Below the pieces are notes generated by a model, which did not search any database, had not been told where the DNA came from, and was given only the letters and a program-made list of their open reading frames with translations. Source: Betaproteobacteria bacterium RIFCSPLOWO2_12_FULL_68_20 (lineage in GTDB: Bacteria > Pseudomonadota > Gammaproteobacteria > Burkholderiales > SG8-39). Taken from it: 47,476 nt of DNA. The stretch spans positions 8,877-56,352 of the forward strand of contig MERQ01000002.1 in the NCBI GenBank assembly GCA_001770655.1. Reading direction: 5' to 3'. The position numbers and the translations under genes were made by a program. Every line of letters begins with the position of its first letter. Positions within the stretch are counted from its first letter, which is position 1. Shown here piece after piece: positions 18,680-27,317 of the stretch.

Positions 18680-20759
18680 GGCCTGCCTCCGGGGCGAGAT
18701 CGATCCACAAGAAGCCGTACTCGTCGAGCCGGGCGCTCGCGTCCTCGCCGACGACCAGCGTCGATTCGCGCTCCTCGACGATCGCCGGGCCCGGGAGCCG
18801 GGCGCCCGGCGCGAGCCGGTAGCGGTCGTAGACCGTGAAGGGCAGGAACTCGCGCGCGAGCCCGGAATACGCGCGGCGTTGCCCCTTGATTGCGTCCTGC
18901 GCGCGGCCGTTCGCCGCGAGCCTCGGCAGCGAGAGCGGCCGCACGGGGAGGCTCGTGCGGACGCGGAAATTCACCAGCTCGACCGGCGACTCCGGATAGG
19001 TCCGCCCGTAGAGCCGCGTGTAGGCGTCGTCGAACCTGCGGCGAACTTCGGCCGGGTCGAGGCGGGTGAAGTCGCGCTCGGGGATCGGCAGCGCGGTTTC
19101 CGATCCCTGGCCGACGAAGCGCGCATCCACCGAGCGCGAGAACTCGACCGGGCCCCCGGCCCCCGCCCGGCGAAGCGTGCGCTCGCCCTCAGCCTCCAGC
19201 TCGCGGAACAGCGCCTCGATCTGCGCGAAATCGGCCGAGGCGAGCGCCGTCTTGTGGCTGCGCACGAGATCGAACGCGCGCGGCGCGGCGAAGAAGCCGA
19301 GCGCGGAGCCGACGCCCGCGTTCGGCGGCACCATCAGGCGCGGCGCGCCGAGCTTGCGCGCAAGCCCGCAGGCATGCACCGGGCCGGCGCCGCCGAACGC
19401 GGCGACCGTCACCACCCCCGGATTGCCGCCGTGCTCGGCGATGTGCGTCTTCGCCGCCGCGGCCATGTTCTCGTTGACCAGGTCGTGAATGCCCCACGCC
19501 GCCTGGATGAGGGACACGCCGAGCGGCTCGGCCACGCGCTCCTCGATCCCGCGCCGCGCCGCCGCCGCATCCAGCCGCATCGTGCCGCCGAGAAAGTAAT
19601 CGGCGTCGAGATAGCCGAGCAGCAGATCGGCGTCGGTGACCGTCGGCTCGCGGCCGCCGCGCCCGTAGCAGATCGGCCCTGGCTCGGCCCCTGCGCTGTC
19701 GGGCCCGACCTGCAGCGTGCCGAGCCGGCTCCTGCGCGCGATGCTGCCGCCGCCCGCGCCGATTTCCATGAGGTCCACCACCGGCACCTGGATGGCGAGA
19801 CCGCTTCCCTTGCAGAAGCGCTGCACGCGCCCGACCTCGAAGCTGGACACCACGCCCGCCTCGCCGCCCTGGATGAGGCAGGACTTCGCGGTCGTGCCGC
19901 CCATGTCGAAGCAGAACATCTCCGGCAGCTTGAACAGCCGGCTGTAGTGCTGGGCCGCGATCACGGCAGCCGTCGGGCCGGATTCGATGATCCGCACGGG
20001 GAACTCGGCCGCGGTCTGCGCCGAGGTCACGCCCCCGGAGGACAGCATGACGAACAGCCGGCCGCGAAAGCCGGCCGACGCGAGGCGCTCCTCCAGCCGC
20101 CGCAGGTACTTTTCGGTGAGCGGCTTGACGTAGGCGTTCACCACGGTGGTGCTGGTGCGCTCGTACTCGCGGATCTGCGGCAGCACCTCGCAGGAGATCG
20201 ACAGCGAGGCCTCGGGGAGCTCCTCGGCGATGACGCGCTTGAGTGCCCGCTCGTGCGCGGGGTTCTCGAACGAGTTGAGCAGGCACACCGCGACCGATTC
20301 GACCGCGAGATCCCGCATCGCGCGCGCGACGCTGCGCGCTTCGCCCTCGTCGAGCGCCTTGAGCACGCTGCCGTCGGCGCGCAGCCGCTCGCTCACCTCC
20401 AGCCGCCGCTCGCGCGGCACCAGCGGCTCGGGAAATTCCGCGAACGCGTCGTACGCGGCGTAACGGATCTCGCGCCCGAGCTCCAGCACGTCGCGGAACC
20501 CTGCGGTGGTGATGAGGCCGGTGCGCGCGCCCTTGCGCTCGAGGATGGCGTTGATGACGAGCGTCGTGCCGTGGATCACTTCCTCCATGCGCTCGAGGCA
20601 GCCGGGGCTGCGCTCCTCCAGAGCGCGGATCCCCGCGACGATCGCCTCCGACGGATCGCGCGGCGTGGTGAGGCACTTATAGGTGCTCAACGTCCCGGTC
20701 GCGTCGTCCACCAGGACGAAATCGGTGAAGGTGCCGCCGACGTCGATGCCCACGCGCAC
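18663..20759 (-). CDS. Hydantoinase A/oxoprolinase family ATPase (HyuA, first pair)
   Basis: A 698-residue actin-fold ATPase subunit. The N-terminal motif RVGIDVGGTFTDFVLVDD, ERTSTTVVNAYVKP, FCFDMGGTTAKSCLIQGG, EIGAGGGSIA and GAEPGPICYGRGG define the HyuA family. I start it at the GTG at 20759, directly before the GIDVGGTFTD motif and preceded by AAGGA. The frame is open further upstream but that part overlaps the divergent GntR gene and operator. It is transcribed away from the GntR gene with a 72-base gap holding a palindrome, so the GntR protein probably controls it. It works with HyuB1 in an ATP-dependent hydrolase or carboxylase of unknown substrate. Confidence 0.88.
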   Translation of the reverse strand: MRVGIDVGGTFTDFVLVDDATGTLSTYKCLTTPRDPSEAIVAGIRALEERSPGCLERMEEVIHGTTLVINAILERKGARTGLITTAGFRDVLELGREIRYAAYDAFAEFPEPLVPRERRLEVSERLRADGSVLKALDEGEARSVARAMRDLAVESVAVCLLNSFENPAHERALKRVIAEELPEASLSISCEVLPQIREYERTSTTVVNAYVKPLTEKYLRRLEERLASAGFRGRLFVMLSSGGVTSAQTAAEFPVRIIESGPTAAVIAAQHYSRLFKLPEMFCFDMGGTTAKSCLIQGGEAGVVSSFEVGRVQRFCKGSGLAIQVPVVDLMEIGAGGGSIARRSRLGTLQVGPDSAGAEPGPICYGRGGREPTVTDADLLLGYLDADYFLGGTMRLDAAAARRGIEERVAEPLGVSLIQAAWGIHDLVNENMAAAAKTHIAEHGGNPGVVTVAAFGGAGPVHACGLARKLGAPRLMVPPNAGVGSALGFFAAPRAFDLVRSHKTALASADFAQIEALFRELEAEGERTLRRAGAGGPVEFSRSVDARFVGQGSETALPIPERDFTRLDPAEVRRRFDDAYTRLYGRTYPESPVELVNFRVRTSLPVRPLSLPRLAANGRAQDAIKGQRRAYSGLAREFLPFTVYDRYRLAPGARLPGPAIVEERESTLVVGEDASARLDEYGFLWIDLAPEAGHGTQI

Positions 20760-20792
20760 GGTCTTGTCCTTGACAACGCCCGGACTGAAGTA

Positions 20793-20806
20793 TACGGTAT
20801 ACCGTA
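20793..20806. promoter_or_regulatory. Palindromic GntR-type operator between hyuA1 and the GntR gene
   Basis: TACGGTATACCGTA is a perfect 14-bp palindrome with the GGTATACC core expected for GntR/FadR-class regulators. It lies in the middle of the 72-base divergent gap, 26 bases before the GntR start and 33 before hyuA1. An additional GTATAC overlaps it on the left. It likely lets one regulator control both directions. Confidence 0.7.
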
Positions 20807-20831
20807 CACCTTCACCCAGACCCGAGGCGGC

Positions 20832-21500
20832 ATGATCGCCAAGCTCGAGGCGCTCGAGCGGCCGCAGCCGCTCGGCGACCGCGTCTACGCCACGTTGCGC
20901 GAATACCTGCGCGCAGGGCGCATCCAGACCCGACAGCCGCTGCAGGAGGCCGCGCTCGCGGCCCGGCTGGGCGTTTCGCGTACGCCGGTGCGCGAGGCGC
21001 TGGCGCGGCTCGCGGCCGATGGACTGGTCGTCGCCGACGGCCGCAGCTTCACGGTCCCGGCGCTCACCGACTCCGACATCGGGGACATCTATGCGCTGCG
21101 CGATCTGCTCGAGCCCGAAGCGCTGCGCCTGATCGCCCGGCGGTCCCCCGGCCGCGAGGCGCTCGCGCCGCTGCGCCGCGCGCTCGAGGAAATGGGCGCG
21201 GCGCACGTCGCCCGCGACGGCGCGGAGTTCATGGAGGCCAACTACCGTTTCCGCGCGGCGTGGATGGCGCTGGTCCCGAACCGGCGGCTTTCCCGCGCCA
21301 TCGAGCTCTACGCCGACCACGTGCGCTATCTGCGCGCGTTCACGCTGGAGGACAAGGCGGTGCGCGTGCTCGTGCTGGAGGGCCTGCGGCGTCTTCTCGC
21401 GGCACTGGAGCGCGGCGATGGCGAGGAGGCGGCCGCCGCGATGCTCGCTCACCTCGGCAACGCCAAGCGAATTCTCCTCGAGAAAAAGAGCACCCGGTGA
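20832..21500 (+). CDS. GntR-family transcriptional regulator (FCD domain)
   Basis: A 222-residue regulator. The winged helix (QPLQEAALAARLGVSRTPVREALARLAADGLVV, residues about 37-69) is followed by an all-helical FCD effector domain, as in FadR-like repressors that sense carboxylic acids or acyl-CoA. The ATG at 20832 with GAGGCGG upstream starts just before the first helix. It is the first gene of the long rightward catabolic operon, overlapping the thiolase gene by four bases, and diverges from hyuAB1. Autoregulation and control of both operons through the 14-bp palindrome is the simplest reading. Confidence 0.9.
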   Translation: MIAKLEALERPQPLGDRVYATLREYLRAGRIQTRQPLQEAALAARLGVSRTPVREALARLAADGLVVADGRSFTVPALTDSDIGDIYALRDLLEPEALRLIARRSPGREALAPLRRALEEMGAAHVARDGAEFMEANYRFRAAWMALVPNRRLSRAIELYADHVRYLRAFTLEDKAVRVLVLEGLRRLLAALERGDGEEAAAAMLAHLGNAKRILLEKKSTR

Positions 21501-22708
21501 CGTACAAGGCGGAAATCCCGTACGGCGCGTACTGGAGCACGCCGTTCGCGCGCTGGCAGGGCGCGTTCGCGAACCTCCATTCGATCGAGTTCGCGGCGCA
21601 CGTGGCAAGGAAGGAGCTGGCGAGCCGCGGCATCGCGCCGGCTTCGCTCGATCACGGCGTGCTCGGCCTGAGCGTGCCGCAGCAGCATTCCTTTTTCGGC
21701 CTGCCCTGGCTCTCGGGCTTGACCGGGGCCGGCCAGATCGGCGGGCCGACGCTCATGCAGGCCTGCGCCACGGGCGTGCGGGTGCTGCTCGCCGCGGCGC
21801 AGGAAATCGAGTGCGGCCTCGCGCAGGTTTCGCTCGCGCTCACCTGCGACCGCACTTCCAACGGGCCGCACCTGTATTACCCGAATCCGCGCGGGCCCGG
21901 CGGCACCGGCGCGCACGAAGACTGGGTGATGGACAATTTCAATTGCGATCCGCTGGGGCCGCACGCCATGGTGCGCACCGCCGAGAACGTCGCCGCCAGA
22001 CACAAGATCACGACGGCCGAGCAGCATGAAGTCGTCCTGCAGCGCGAGCAGCAGTACCGCGATGCGCTCGCGGACGACTCGGCGTTCCACAAGCGCTTCA
22101 TGGCGCTGCCGTTCGAAGTGCCCGATCCCCGGTACCGCAAGACCGTCGCGACGCTTGCGGGAGACGAGGGCATCAACTTTTCCACGGCGCAGGGACTGGC
22201 GAAGCTCAAGCCGGTGCTCGAAGGCGGCACCGTGACCCACGGCGCGCAGACGCACCCGGCGGACGGCAACGCCGCGATGGTGCTGGCGAGCGCCGGGCGG
22301 GTGGGCGAGCTGAGCCGCGATTCCCGGATCCGCATCCGCCTGCACGGCTTCGGCCAGGCGCGCGCCGCGCTCGGCTACATGCCGGAGGCGCCGATCCCGG
22401 CCGCGCAGCGGGCGCTGTCGCAGGCGGGGAAGAACTTCGCCGACATGGCCGCGATCAAGACGCACAACCCCTTCGCGGTGAACGATATCCTGTTCTCGCG
22501 CCAGACCGGTGTGCCGCTGGAGCGCTTCAACCGCTACGGCTGCTCGCTGGTCTGGGGGCACCCGCAGGCGCCGATGGGCACGCGCGCGGTCATCGAGCTG
22601 GTCGAGGAGCTGGTGCTGCGCGGCGGCGGCTGGGGCCTTTTCACCGGCTGCGCCGCGGGCGACACCGCGATGGCGGTGGTGCTCGAAGTGACCGGGGCCG
22701 GGACGTGA
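21497..22708 (+). CDS. Thiolase-family acetyl-CoA acyltransferase
   Basis: A 403-residue thiolase with a GTG start at 21497 inside the GntR stop (GTGA overlap). Nucleophilic Cys90 sits in TLMQACATGVR. His355 (WGHPQAPMGTR) and Cys385 (TGCAAGDTAM) complete the active site. The usual NEAF loop is HNPF (323-326), as in thiolase-like proteins outside the classic FadA/PhaA groups. Expected reaction: thiolytic cleavage of a 3-oxoacyl-CoA to acetyl-CoA or propionyl-CoA plus a shorter acyl-CoA, or the reverse. In the operon it would act after the 3-hydroxyacyl-CoA dehydrogenase at 34806. The exact substrate is unknown. Confidence 0.88.
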   Translation: MTYKAEIPYGAYWSTPFARWQGAFANLHSIEFAAHVARKELASRGIAPASLDHGVLGLSVPQQHSFFGLPWLSGLTGAGQIGGPTLMQACATGVRVLLAAAQEIECGLAQVSLALTCDRTSNGPHLYYPNPRGPGGTGAHEDWVMDNFNCDPLGPHAMVRTAENVAARHKITTAEQHEVVLQREQQYRDALADDSAFHKRFMALPFEVPDPRYRKTVATLAGDEGINFSTAQGLAKLKPVLEGGTVTHGAQTHPADGNAAMVLASAGRVGELSRDSRIRIRLHGFGQARAALGYMPEAPIPAAQRALSQAGKNFADMAAIKTHNPFAVNDILFSRQTGVPLERFNRYGCSLVWGHPQAPMGTRAVIELVEELVLRGGGWGLFTGCAAGDTAMAVVLEVTGAGT

Positions 22709-24183
22709 ACCTCGCCGGCTGGATCGCGCGGCACGCGGCGTTCGCGCCCGGCAAGACCGCGATCCGGTTCGGCGCGCAGGACATCAGCTACGGCGCGTTC
22801 GCACGGCGCACCGGGCGCGCGGCCGCGGGGCTCGCCGCGCTCGGCGTCGGGCGCGGCGACGCGGTCGCCTATCTCGGCCTCAACCACCCGGAAATGCTGG
22901 CGATGCTTTTCGCCTGCGCGCGGCTGGGCGCGATGCTCGCGCCGCTCAACTGGCGGCTCGCGGTGCCCGAGCACGAGCGCATGATTGCCGCCTGCCCGCC
23001 GCGGGTCCTCGTCGTCGAGCCGGCCTTCGCGGAGCACGTGCGCAGCATCCGATCGGGTCTGGAGCGCACGCTGATCGTCGCGCTCGAGGAATCGCCGTGG
23101 AAGAACGCGGCGGCATCCCCGCCGCAGGAGGGCGCGGAGGATTCGCCGGTGCTCCTTTGCCATACCTCGGGCTCGACCGGCGCGCCCAAGGGCGTGGTGC
23201 TGACGCAGCGCGCGCTGCTCTGGAACGCGGTGAACAGCACCCACATGCACGATCTCACCAGCGCCGACCGCGTGCTCACGACGCTGCCGCTGTTTCACGT
23301 CGGCGGCCTGAACATCCTGACGACCCCGGCGCTGCACGCCGGGGCGAGCGTGGTGCTGCACGCCCGGTTCGATGCGCAGGCGGCGCTGGAGGCGATCGAG
23401 CGCGAGCGCATCACGCTGGCGGTGCTGGTTCCCGCGCAGCTCTCGGCGATGATGGAAAGCGCGCGCTGGGCGAGCGCCGACCTCTCCAGCCTGCGCATGA
23501 TCACCACCGGCTCGACCATCGTCCCGGAAGCGTTCGTGCGCAAGGTGAATGCGCGCGGCGTGCCGCTGGTGCAGGTGTACGGCGCGACCGAGACCTGCCC
23601 GATCGCGACCTACGTGCGCGCCGAGGACGCCGAGCGCAAGGCAGGCTCGGCCGGCGTGCCGGCGCTTCACTGCGAGGTCAAGGTGGTGGACGATGCGGGA
23701 GACGAGCTTGCCGCGGGCCGCGACGGCGAGATCCTAGTGCGCGGGCCGAACGTCGCCGCGCAGTACTGGAACGACGCGCACGAGACCGCGCAGGCGCTGC
23801 GCGACGGCTGGTACCGCTCGGGCGACATCGGGCACTTCGACGAGGAAGGGCACCTTTACGTCGTGTCGCGCAAGAAAGACATGATCATCTCGGGCGGCGA
23901 GAACATCTATCCGGCCGAGCTCGAGAACATCCTCGCCGAGTGCCCGACGATCGAGGAGGCCTGCGTGGTGGGGCGCGCCGACGGGCGCTGGGGCGAGGCG
24001 GTGGTCGCCGCGGTGGTGCTCAAGCCCGGCGCGTGCATGTGCGAAGCGGACGTGCTGGCGCTGTTCCAGGGGCGCATCGCGCGCTACAAGCAGCCGCGCG
24101 AAGTCCGCTTCCTGGCCGCGCTGCCGCGGACCGAGCTCGGCAAGCTCAGGAAAGAGGAAATCCGGCGGGCCGTGTCGGCCTGA
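22705..24183 (+). CDS. Acyl-CoA ligase (AMP-forming, class I adenylate-forming family)
   Basis: A 492-residue ligase with a GTG start overlapping the thiolase stop. Phosphate loop CHTSGSTGAPKGVVLT, A5 motif YGATETCPIATYV, hinge YRSGDIGHFDEEGHLYVVSRKKDMIISGGENIYPAELENI and the C-terminal catalytic Lys in TELGKLRKEEI are all present. It activates a carboxylic acid with ATP and CoA in the cytoplasm and likely commits the operon's substrate to CoA-bound metabolism. Chain length or ring preference cannot be told from the sequence. Confidence 0.92.
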   Translation: MNLAGWIARHAAFAPGKTAIRFGAQDISYGAFARRTGRAAAGLAALGVGRGDAVAYLGLNHPEMLAMLFACARLGAMLAPLNWRLAVPEHERMIAACPPRVLVVEPAFAEHVRSIRSGLERTLIVALEESPWKNAAASPPQEGAEDSPVLLCHTSGSTGAPKGVVLTQRALLWNAVNSTHMHDLTSADRVLTTLPLFHVGGLNILTTPALHAGASVVLHARFDAQAALEAIERERITLAVLVPAQLSAMMESARWASADLSSLRMITTGSTIVPEAFVRKVNARGVPLVQVYGATETCPIATYVRAEDAERKAGSAGVPALHCEVKVVDDAGDELAAGRDGEILVRGPNVAAQYWNDAHETAQALRDGWYRSGDIGHFDEEGHLYVVSRKKDMIISGGENIYPAELENILAECPTIEEACVVGRADGRWGEAVVAAVVLKPGACMCEADVLALFQGRIARYKQPREVRFLAALPRTELGKLRKEEIRRAVSA

Positions 24184-24189
24184 GAGCGC

Positions 24190-25323
24190 ATGGACTTCGA
24201 GCCCACCTCCGAGCAGCGGGCGATCCGCGACACGTTCGCGCGCTTCGCCGACGAGCGCGTCGCCCCGCAGGCCGCGGCGCTCGACGCGGCGCACCAGTTC
24301 CCGCGCGAGCTGTTCGGGCAGCTCGCCGACATGGGCCTATTCGGGATGCGCTATCCGGAAGAGGTCGGCGGCAGCGGCACCGGGCTGGCGGAATTCTGCC
24401 TGGCGCTGGAGGAGATCGCGCGCGGCTCGATGTCGCTCGCCGGCTGCGCGGCGATGCAGTCGCTGATGGGCACCAAGTTCCTGCACATGCTCGGATCGGG
24501 CGAGGTGCTCGAGCGCCTGTTCAAGCCGGCGCTGAAGGGGGAGAGGATCGGCGCCATCTGCATGACCGAGCCGGACGCCGGCAGCGACCTGGACAGCATC
24601 GCCACGCAGGCGAGGAAAGTGGACGGCGGCTATGTGCTGAACGGGCGCAAGACCTGGGTGACCTCGGCCCCGGTGGCCGATTTCTTCACCGTGTTCGCAA
24701 GAGCGGGCGAAGCGCGCAAGCTCACCATTTTCCTGGTCGAACGCGGCTTCAAGGGGCTGGCGATCGGCCGCCAGATCGAGAAGATGGGCGTGTGGGCGCT
24801 GCCGACTTCCGAGCTCGCCTTCGAGGACTGCTTCGTCCCGGACTCGCACCGCCTGTCGAAGGAGGAGGGCGACGGCGAAGGTCACCTCAGGAAAACGCTC
24901 GCCGAGATCCGCATCATCACCGGGGCGATGGCGCTGGGCGTCGCGCGCGCGGCGCTGCAGGCGGCGCTGCGCTACGCCGCCGAGCGCAGGCAGTTCGGAA
25001 GCGCGATCAATCGCTACCAGGCGATCCAGCTGAAGCTCGCCGAGATGGCCACCGGGCTCGAGGCGGCGACGCAACTGGTCTATCGCGCGGCCTGGCTGTG
25101 CGATGCCGACAAGCCGCACCGCAAGGAGGCGGCGATGGCGAAGCTGTTCGCGAGCGAGACGGCGGCCTCCGTCTGCGACCAGGCGGCGCGCATCTTCGCC
25201 TCCTACGGCTACGCGATGGAATACCCGGCGCAGCGCTACCTGAGGGACGTGCGTTTCACCCTGATCGGCGGCGGCACCAGCGAGATTCTCAAGCTGATCA
25301 TCGCAAAGGAGGTGTGCGCGTGA
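24190..25323 (+). CDS. Acyl-CoA dehydrogenase (isovaleryl/branched-chain-like active site)
   Basis: A 377-residue flavoprotein with the acyl-CoA dehydrogenase fold: MTEPDAGSDL (FAD/substrate), TSELAFEDCFVP and YAAERRQFGSAINRYQAIQLKLAEM. The C-terminal catalytic Glu of the common YEGTSE motif is absent: the sequence is LIGGGTSEIL, with Gly361 in its place. Glu239 in LAEIRIITGAMALG lies where isovaleryl-CoA and long-chain dehydrogenases carry their base, so the enzyme should still be active and may prefer branched acyl-CoA. Electrons would go to ETF, not encoded here. The stop overlaps the next GTG. Confidence 0.92.
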   Translation: MDFEPTSEQRAIRDTFARFADERVAPQAAALDAAHQFPRELFGQLADMGLFGMRYPEEVGGSGTGLAEFCLALEEIARGSMSLAGCAAMQSLMGTKFLHMLGSGEVLERLFKPALKGERIGAICMTEPDAGSDLDSIATQARKVDGGYVLNGRKTWVTSAPVADFFTVFARAGEARKLTIFLVERGFKGLAIGRQIEKMGVWALPTSELAFEDCFVPDSHRLSKEEGDGEGHLRKTLAEIRIITGAMALGVARAALQAALRYAAERRQFGSAINRYQAIQLKLAEMATGLEAATQLVYRAAWLCDADKPHRKEAAMAKLFASETAASVCDQAARIFASYGYAMEYPAQRYLRDVRFTLIGGGTSEILKLIIAKEVCA

Positions 25324-25712
25324 ATCGCCCGATCAAGGTGGTTCTCGCCAAGCCCGGCCTCGACGGCCACGACCACGGCGCGAAGGTGGTGGTGCGCGCG
25401 CTGATGGAAGCCGGCATGGAAGTGGCGTACACGGGACTGCGGCAGACGCCCGAAGCGGTGGCGCGGATCGCGCTCGAGGAGGACGCCGACGTGATCGCGC
25501 TCTCCTCGATGGCGGGCTCGCACCTGCCGTTCTGCGAGAAATTGAAGCCGCTGCTGGAGCAGGCGGGCCTCGGCGGCAAGCTGTGGATGATCGGCGGCAA
25601 CCTGCCGAGGCAGGACCACGCGCGGCTGCGCGAGCTGGGCTTTCGCGGCGTTTTTCCGTCGAGCTCCAGGCTCGACGACATCGTCAACTTCATCAAGGCG
25701 AACGTGCCATGA
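25320..25712 (+). CDS. Cobalamin-binding small subunit of a split acyl-CoA mutase
   Basis: A 130-residue B12-binding domain. The DxHxxG motif is at residues 15-20 (LDGHDHGAKVV), followed by ALSSMAG and IGGNLPRQDHARL. His17 should be the lower cobalt ligand. It equals the C-terminal domain of methylmalonyl-CoA mutase encoded as a separate chain. The GTG start at 25320 overlaps the dehydrogenase stop, and the gene overlaps the catalytic subunit gene by four bases, so both chains are made in step. Confidence 0.93.
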   Translation: MNRPIKVVLAKPGLDGHDHGAKVVVRALMEAGMEVAYTGLRQTPEAVARIALEEDADVIALSSMAGSHLPFCEKLKPLLEQAGLGGKLWMIGGNLPRQDHARLRELGFRGVFPSSSRLDDIVNFIKANVP

Positions 25713-27316
25713 ACGAGAGGCTGCGGCTGCGGCCGGTGGTGAACGAGTCGGGGATCGAGATCCGGCCTGTCTACACGGCGGGGGACGTCGAGTCGAGCGG
25801 CGGCTTCGGCTTCGTCGGCGAGCCCGGCGCGTACCCGTTCGTGCGCGGCATTCATCCGCTCATGTACCGGCAGCGGCCGTACACGATGCGGCAGTACACC
25901 GGCTTCGGCAATCCGGCGGACACCAACAAGCGCTTCCGCTACCTGATCGCCAACGGCCAGACGGGCCTGAACGTCGCCTTCGACCTGCCGACGCAGTGCG
26001 GCCTCGACTCGGACGACCCGCTCGCCGCGGGCGAGGTCGGGCGCGTCGGCATGGCGGTCGATACGCTCGCCGACTTCGAGATCGCGTTCGATGGCATCGA
26101 CCTCGAGCGCATCACCGTCTCGCTCACGGTGAACGGCGCGGCGCCGCAGCTGATCGCGATGTACTTGGCGATGGCCGAGAAGCGCGGCTACGACCTCGCC
26201 GGCCTGCGCGGCACCGCGCAGAACGACATTCTCAAGGAGTTCATCGGCCGCGGCACCTGGATCTACCCGGTCGAGCCTTCGGTCAAGCTCGTCGGCGACA
26301 CCATCGAGTACTGCGCGCGGCATGCGCCGAAGTACAGCCCGGTATCGGTGTGCGGCTACCACATCCGCGAGTCTGGAGCGAACCCGGTGCAGGAGATGGC
26401 GTATGCGTTCTGCATCGCGAAAGCCTACGCCGACGAGGCGCTCGGGCGCGGCCTCGACATCGACGAGTTCGCGGGCCGGCTGTCGTTCAATTTCAACGTG
26501 TTCGGCAACCTGTTCGAGCAGGTGTGCAAGTTCCGCGCCGCGCGCGGCCTGTGGGCGAAGATCGTCAAGGAGCACTTCGGCGCGACCAAGCCGGAGTCGG
26601 CGTGGATGCGCATGATCGCGGGCGGCGGCGGGGGCGGGCTCACCTACGAGCAGCCCGAGGTGAACATCGTGCGCGGCGCCTATTACGGGCTGATCGCGGC
26701 GCTCTCCGGCGCGCAGACGATGGCGCTGTGCTGCTACGACGAGGGATACACCATCCCCACCGAGTACGCGCAGCGCATTTCGCTGCGCACCATGCAGCTC
26801 CTCGTCGAGGAGACGGGGCTCGCCGACACGGTCGACCCGCTCGGCGGGTCGTGGTACGTCGAGACGCTCACCAACGAGATGCGCGCGAGGATGGAGAGAA
26901 CCATGGCCGAGGTGGACGCGGCGGGCGGCATCGTCAAGCTGGTCGCCGAAGGGGCGATCCAGGCGAAGGTCTCGGCGCAGGCCCACCGCATGCAGCGCGC
27001 GATCGAGTCGGGCGAGTTCCGCAAGGTCGGCGTCAACTGCTACCGCAGCGAGCAGGCCGAGGAGCACGAGGTGCAGCTGCATCCGTACCAGGAGGACGAC
27101 GCGCGCAGGCAGGTGGAAAGCCTCGGTGAAATCCGCAACCGGCGCGCCGCGGCAGACGTGGCCGCGGCGCTCGCCGGGCTGCGGCGCGCGGCCGAGGCCG
27201 GCGAAAACGTCATGCCCGCGGTGGTCGAGGCGGTGAAGGCGTACGCGAGCGTGGGCGAGATCACCCAGGCGCTCGCCGGAGTCTACGGACGCTACCGCGA
27301 GCCGCTGCGGTTCTGA
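25709..27316 (+). CDS. Catalytic large subunit of a split B12-dependent acyl-CoA mutase (methylmalonyl-CoA mutase family)
   Basis: A 535-residue TIM-barrel subunit. It rearranges the carbon skeleton of an acyl-CoA by a radical started from adenosylcobalamin. Tyr63 in MRQYTGFG matches Tyr89 of methylmalonyl-CoA mutase, and Arg181 in KEFIGRGTW matches Arg207, the pair that holds the substrate carboxylate. His218 in CGYHIRESGA matches the catalytic His244. Isobutyryl-CoA mutase has Phe and Gln and 2-hydroxyisobutyryl-CoA mutase Ile and Gln at the first two places, so a dicarboxylic (malonyl-type) substrate is more likely. The split architecture resembles isobutyryl- or hydroxyisobutyryl-CoA mutases rather than the large single-chain enzyme. 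Ethylmalonyl-CoA or another alkylmalonyl-CoA is possible. No MeaB-type GTPase chaperone gene is nearby. Confidence 0.9.
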   Translation: MNERLRLRPVVNESGIEIRPVYTAGDVESSGGFGFVGEPGAYPFVRGIHPLMYRQRPYTMRQYTGFGNPADTNKRFRYLIANGQTGLNVAFDLPTQCGLDSDDPLAAGEVGRVGMAVDTLADFEIAFDGIDLERITVSLTVNGAAPQLIAMYLAMAEKRGYDLAGLRGTAQNDILKEFIGRGTWIYPVEPSVKLVGDTIEYCARHAPKYSPVSVCGYHIRESGANPVQEMAYAFCIAKAYADEALGRGLDIDEFAGRLSFNFNVFGNLFEQVCKFRAARGLWAKIVKEHFGATKPESAWMRMIAGGGGGGLTYEQPEVNIVRGAYYGLIAALSGAQTMALCCYDEGYTIPTEYAQRISLRTMQLLVEETGLADTVDPLGGSWYVETLTNEMRARMERTMAEVDAAGGIVKLVAEGAIQAKVSAQAHRMQRAIESGEFRKVGVNCYRSEQAEEHEVQLHPYQEDDARRQVESLGEIRNRRAAADVAAALAGLRRAAEAGENVMPAVVEAVKAYASVGEITQALAGVYGRYREPLRF

Positions 27317-27317
27317 C

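Noticed and set aside
25709-27316. 2-hydroxyisobutyryl-CoA or isobutyryl-CoA mutase assignment
   Set aside because: The two diagnostic pocket residues are Tyr and Arg as in methylmalonyl-CoA mutase, not Ile/Phe and Gln.
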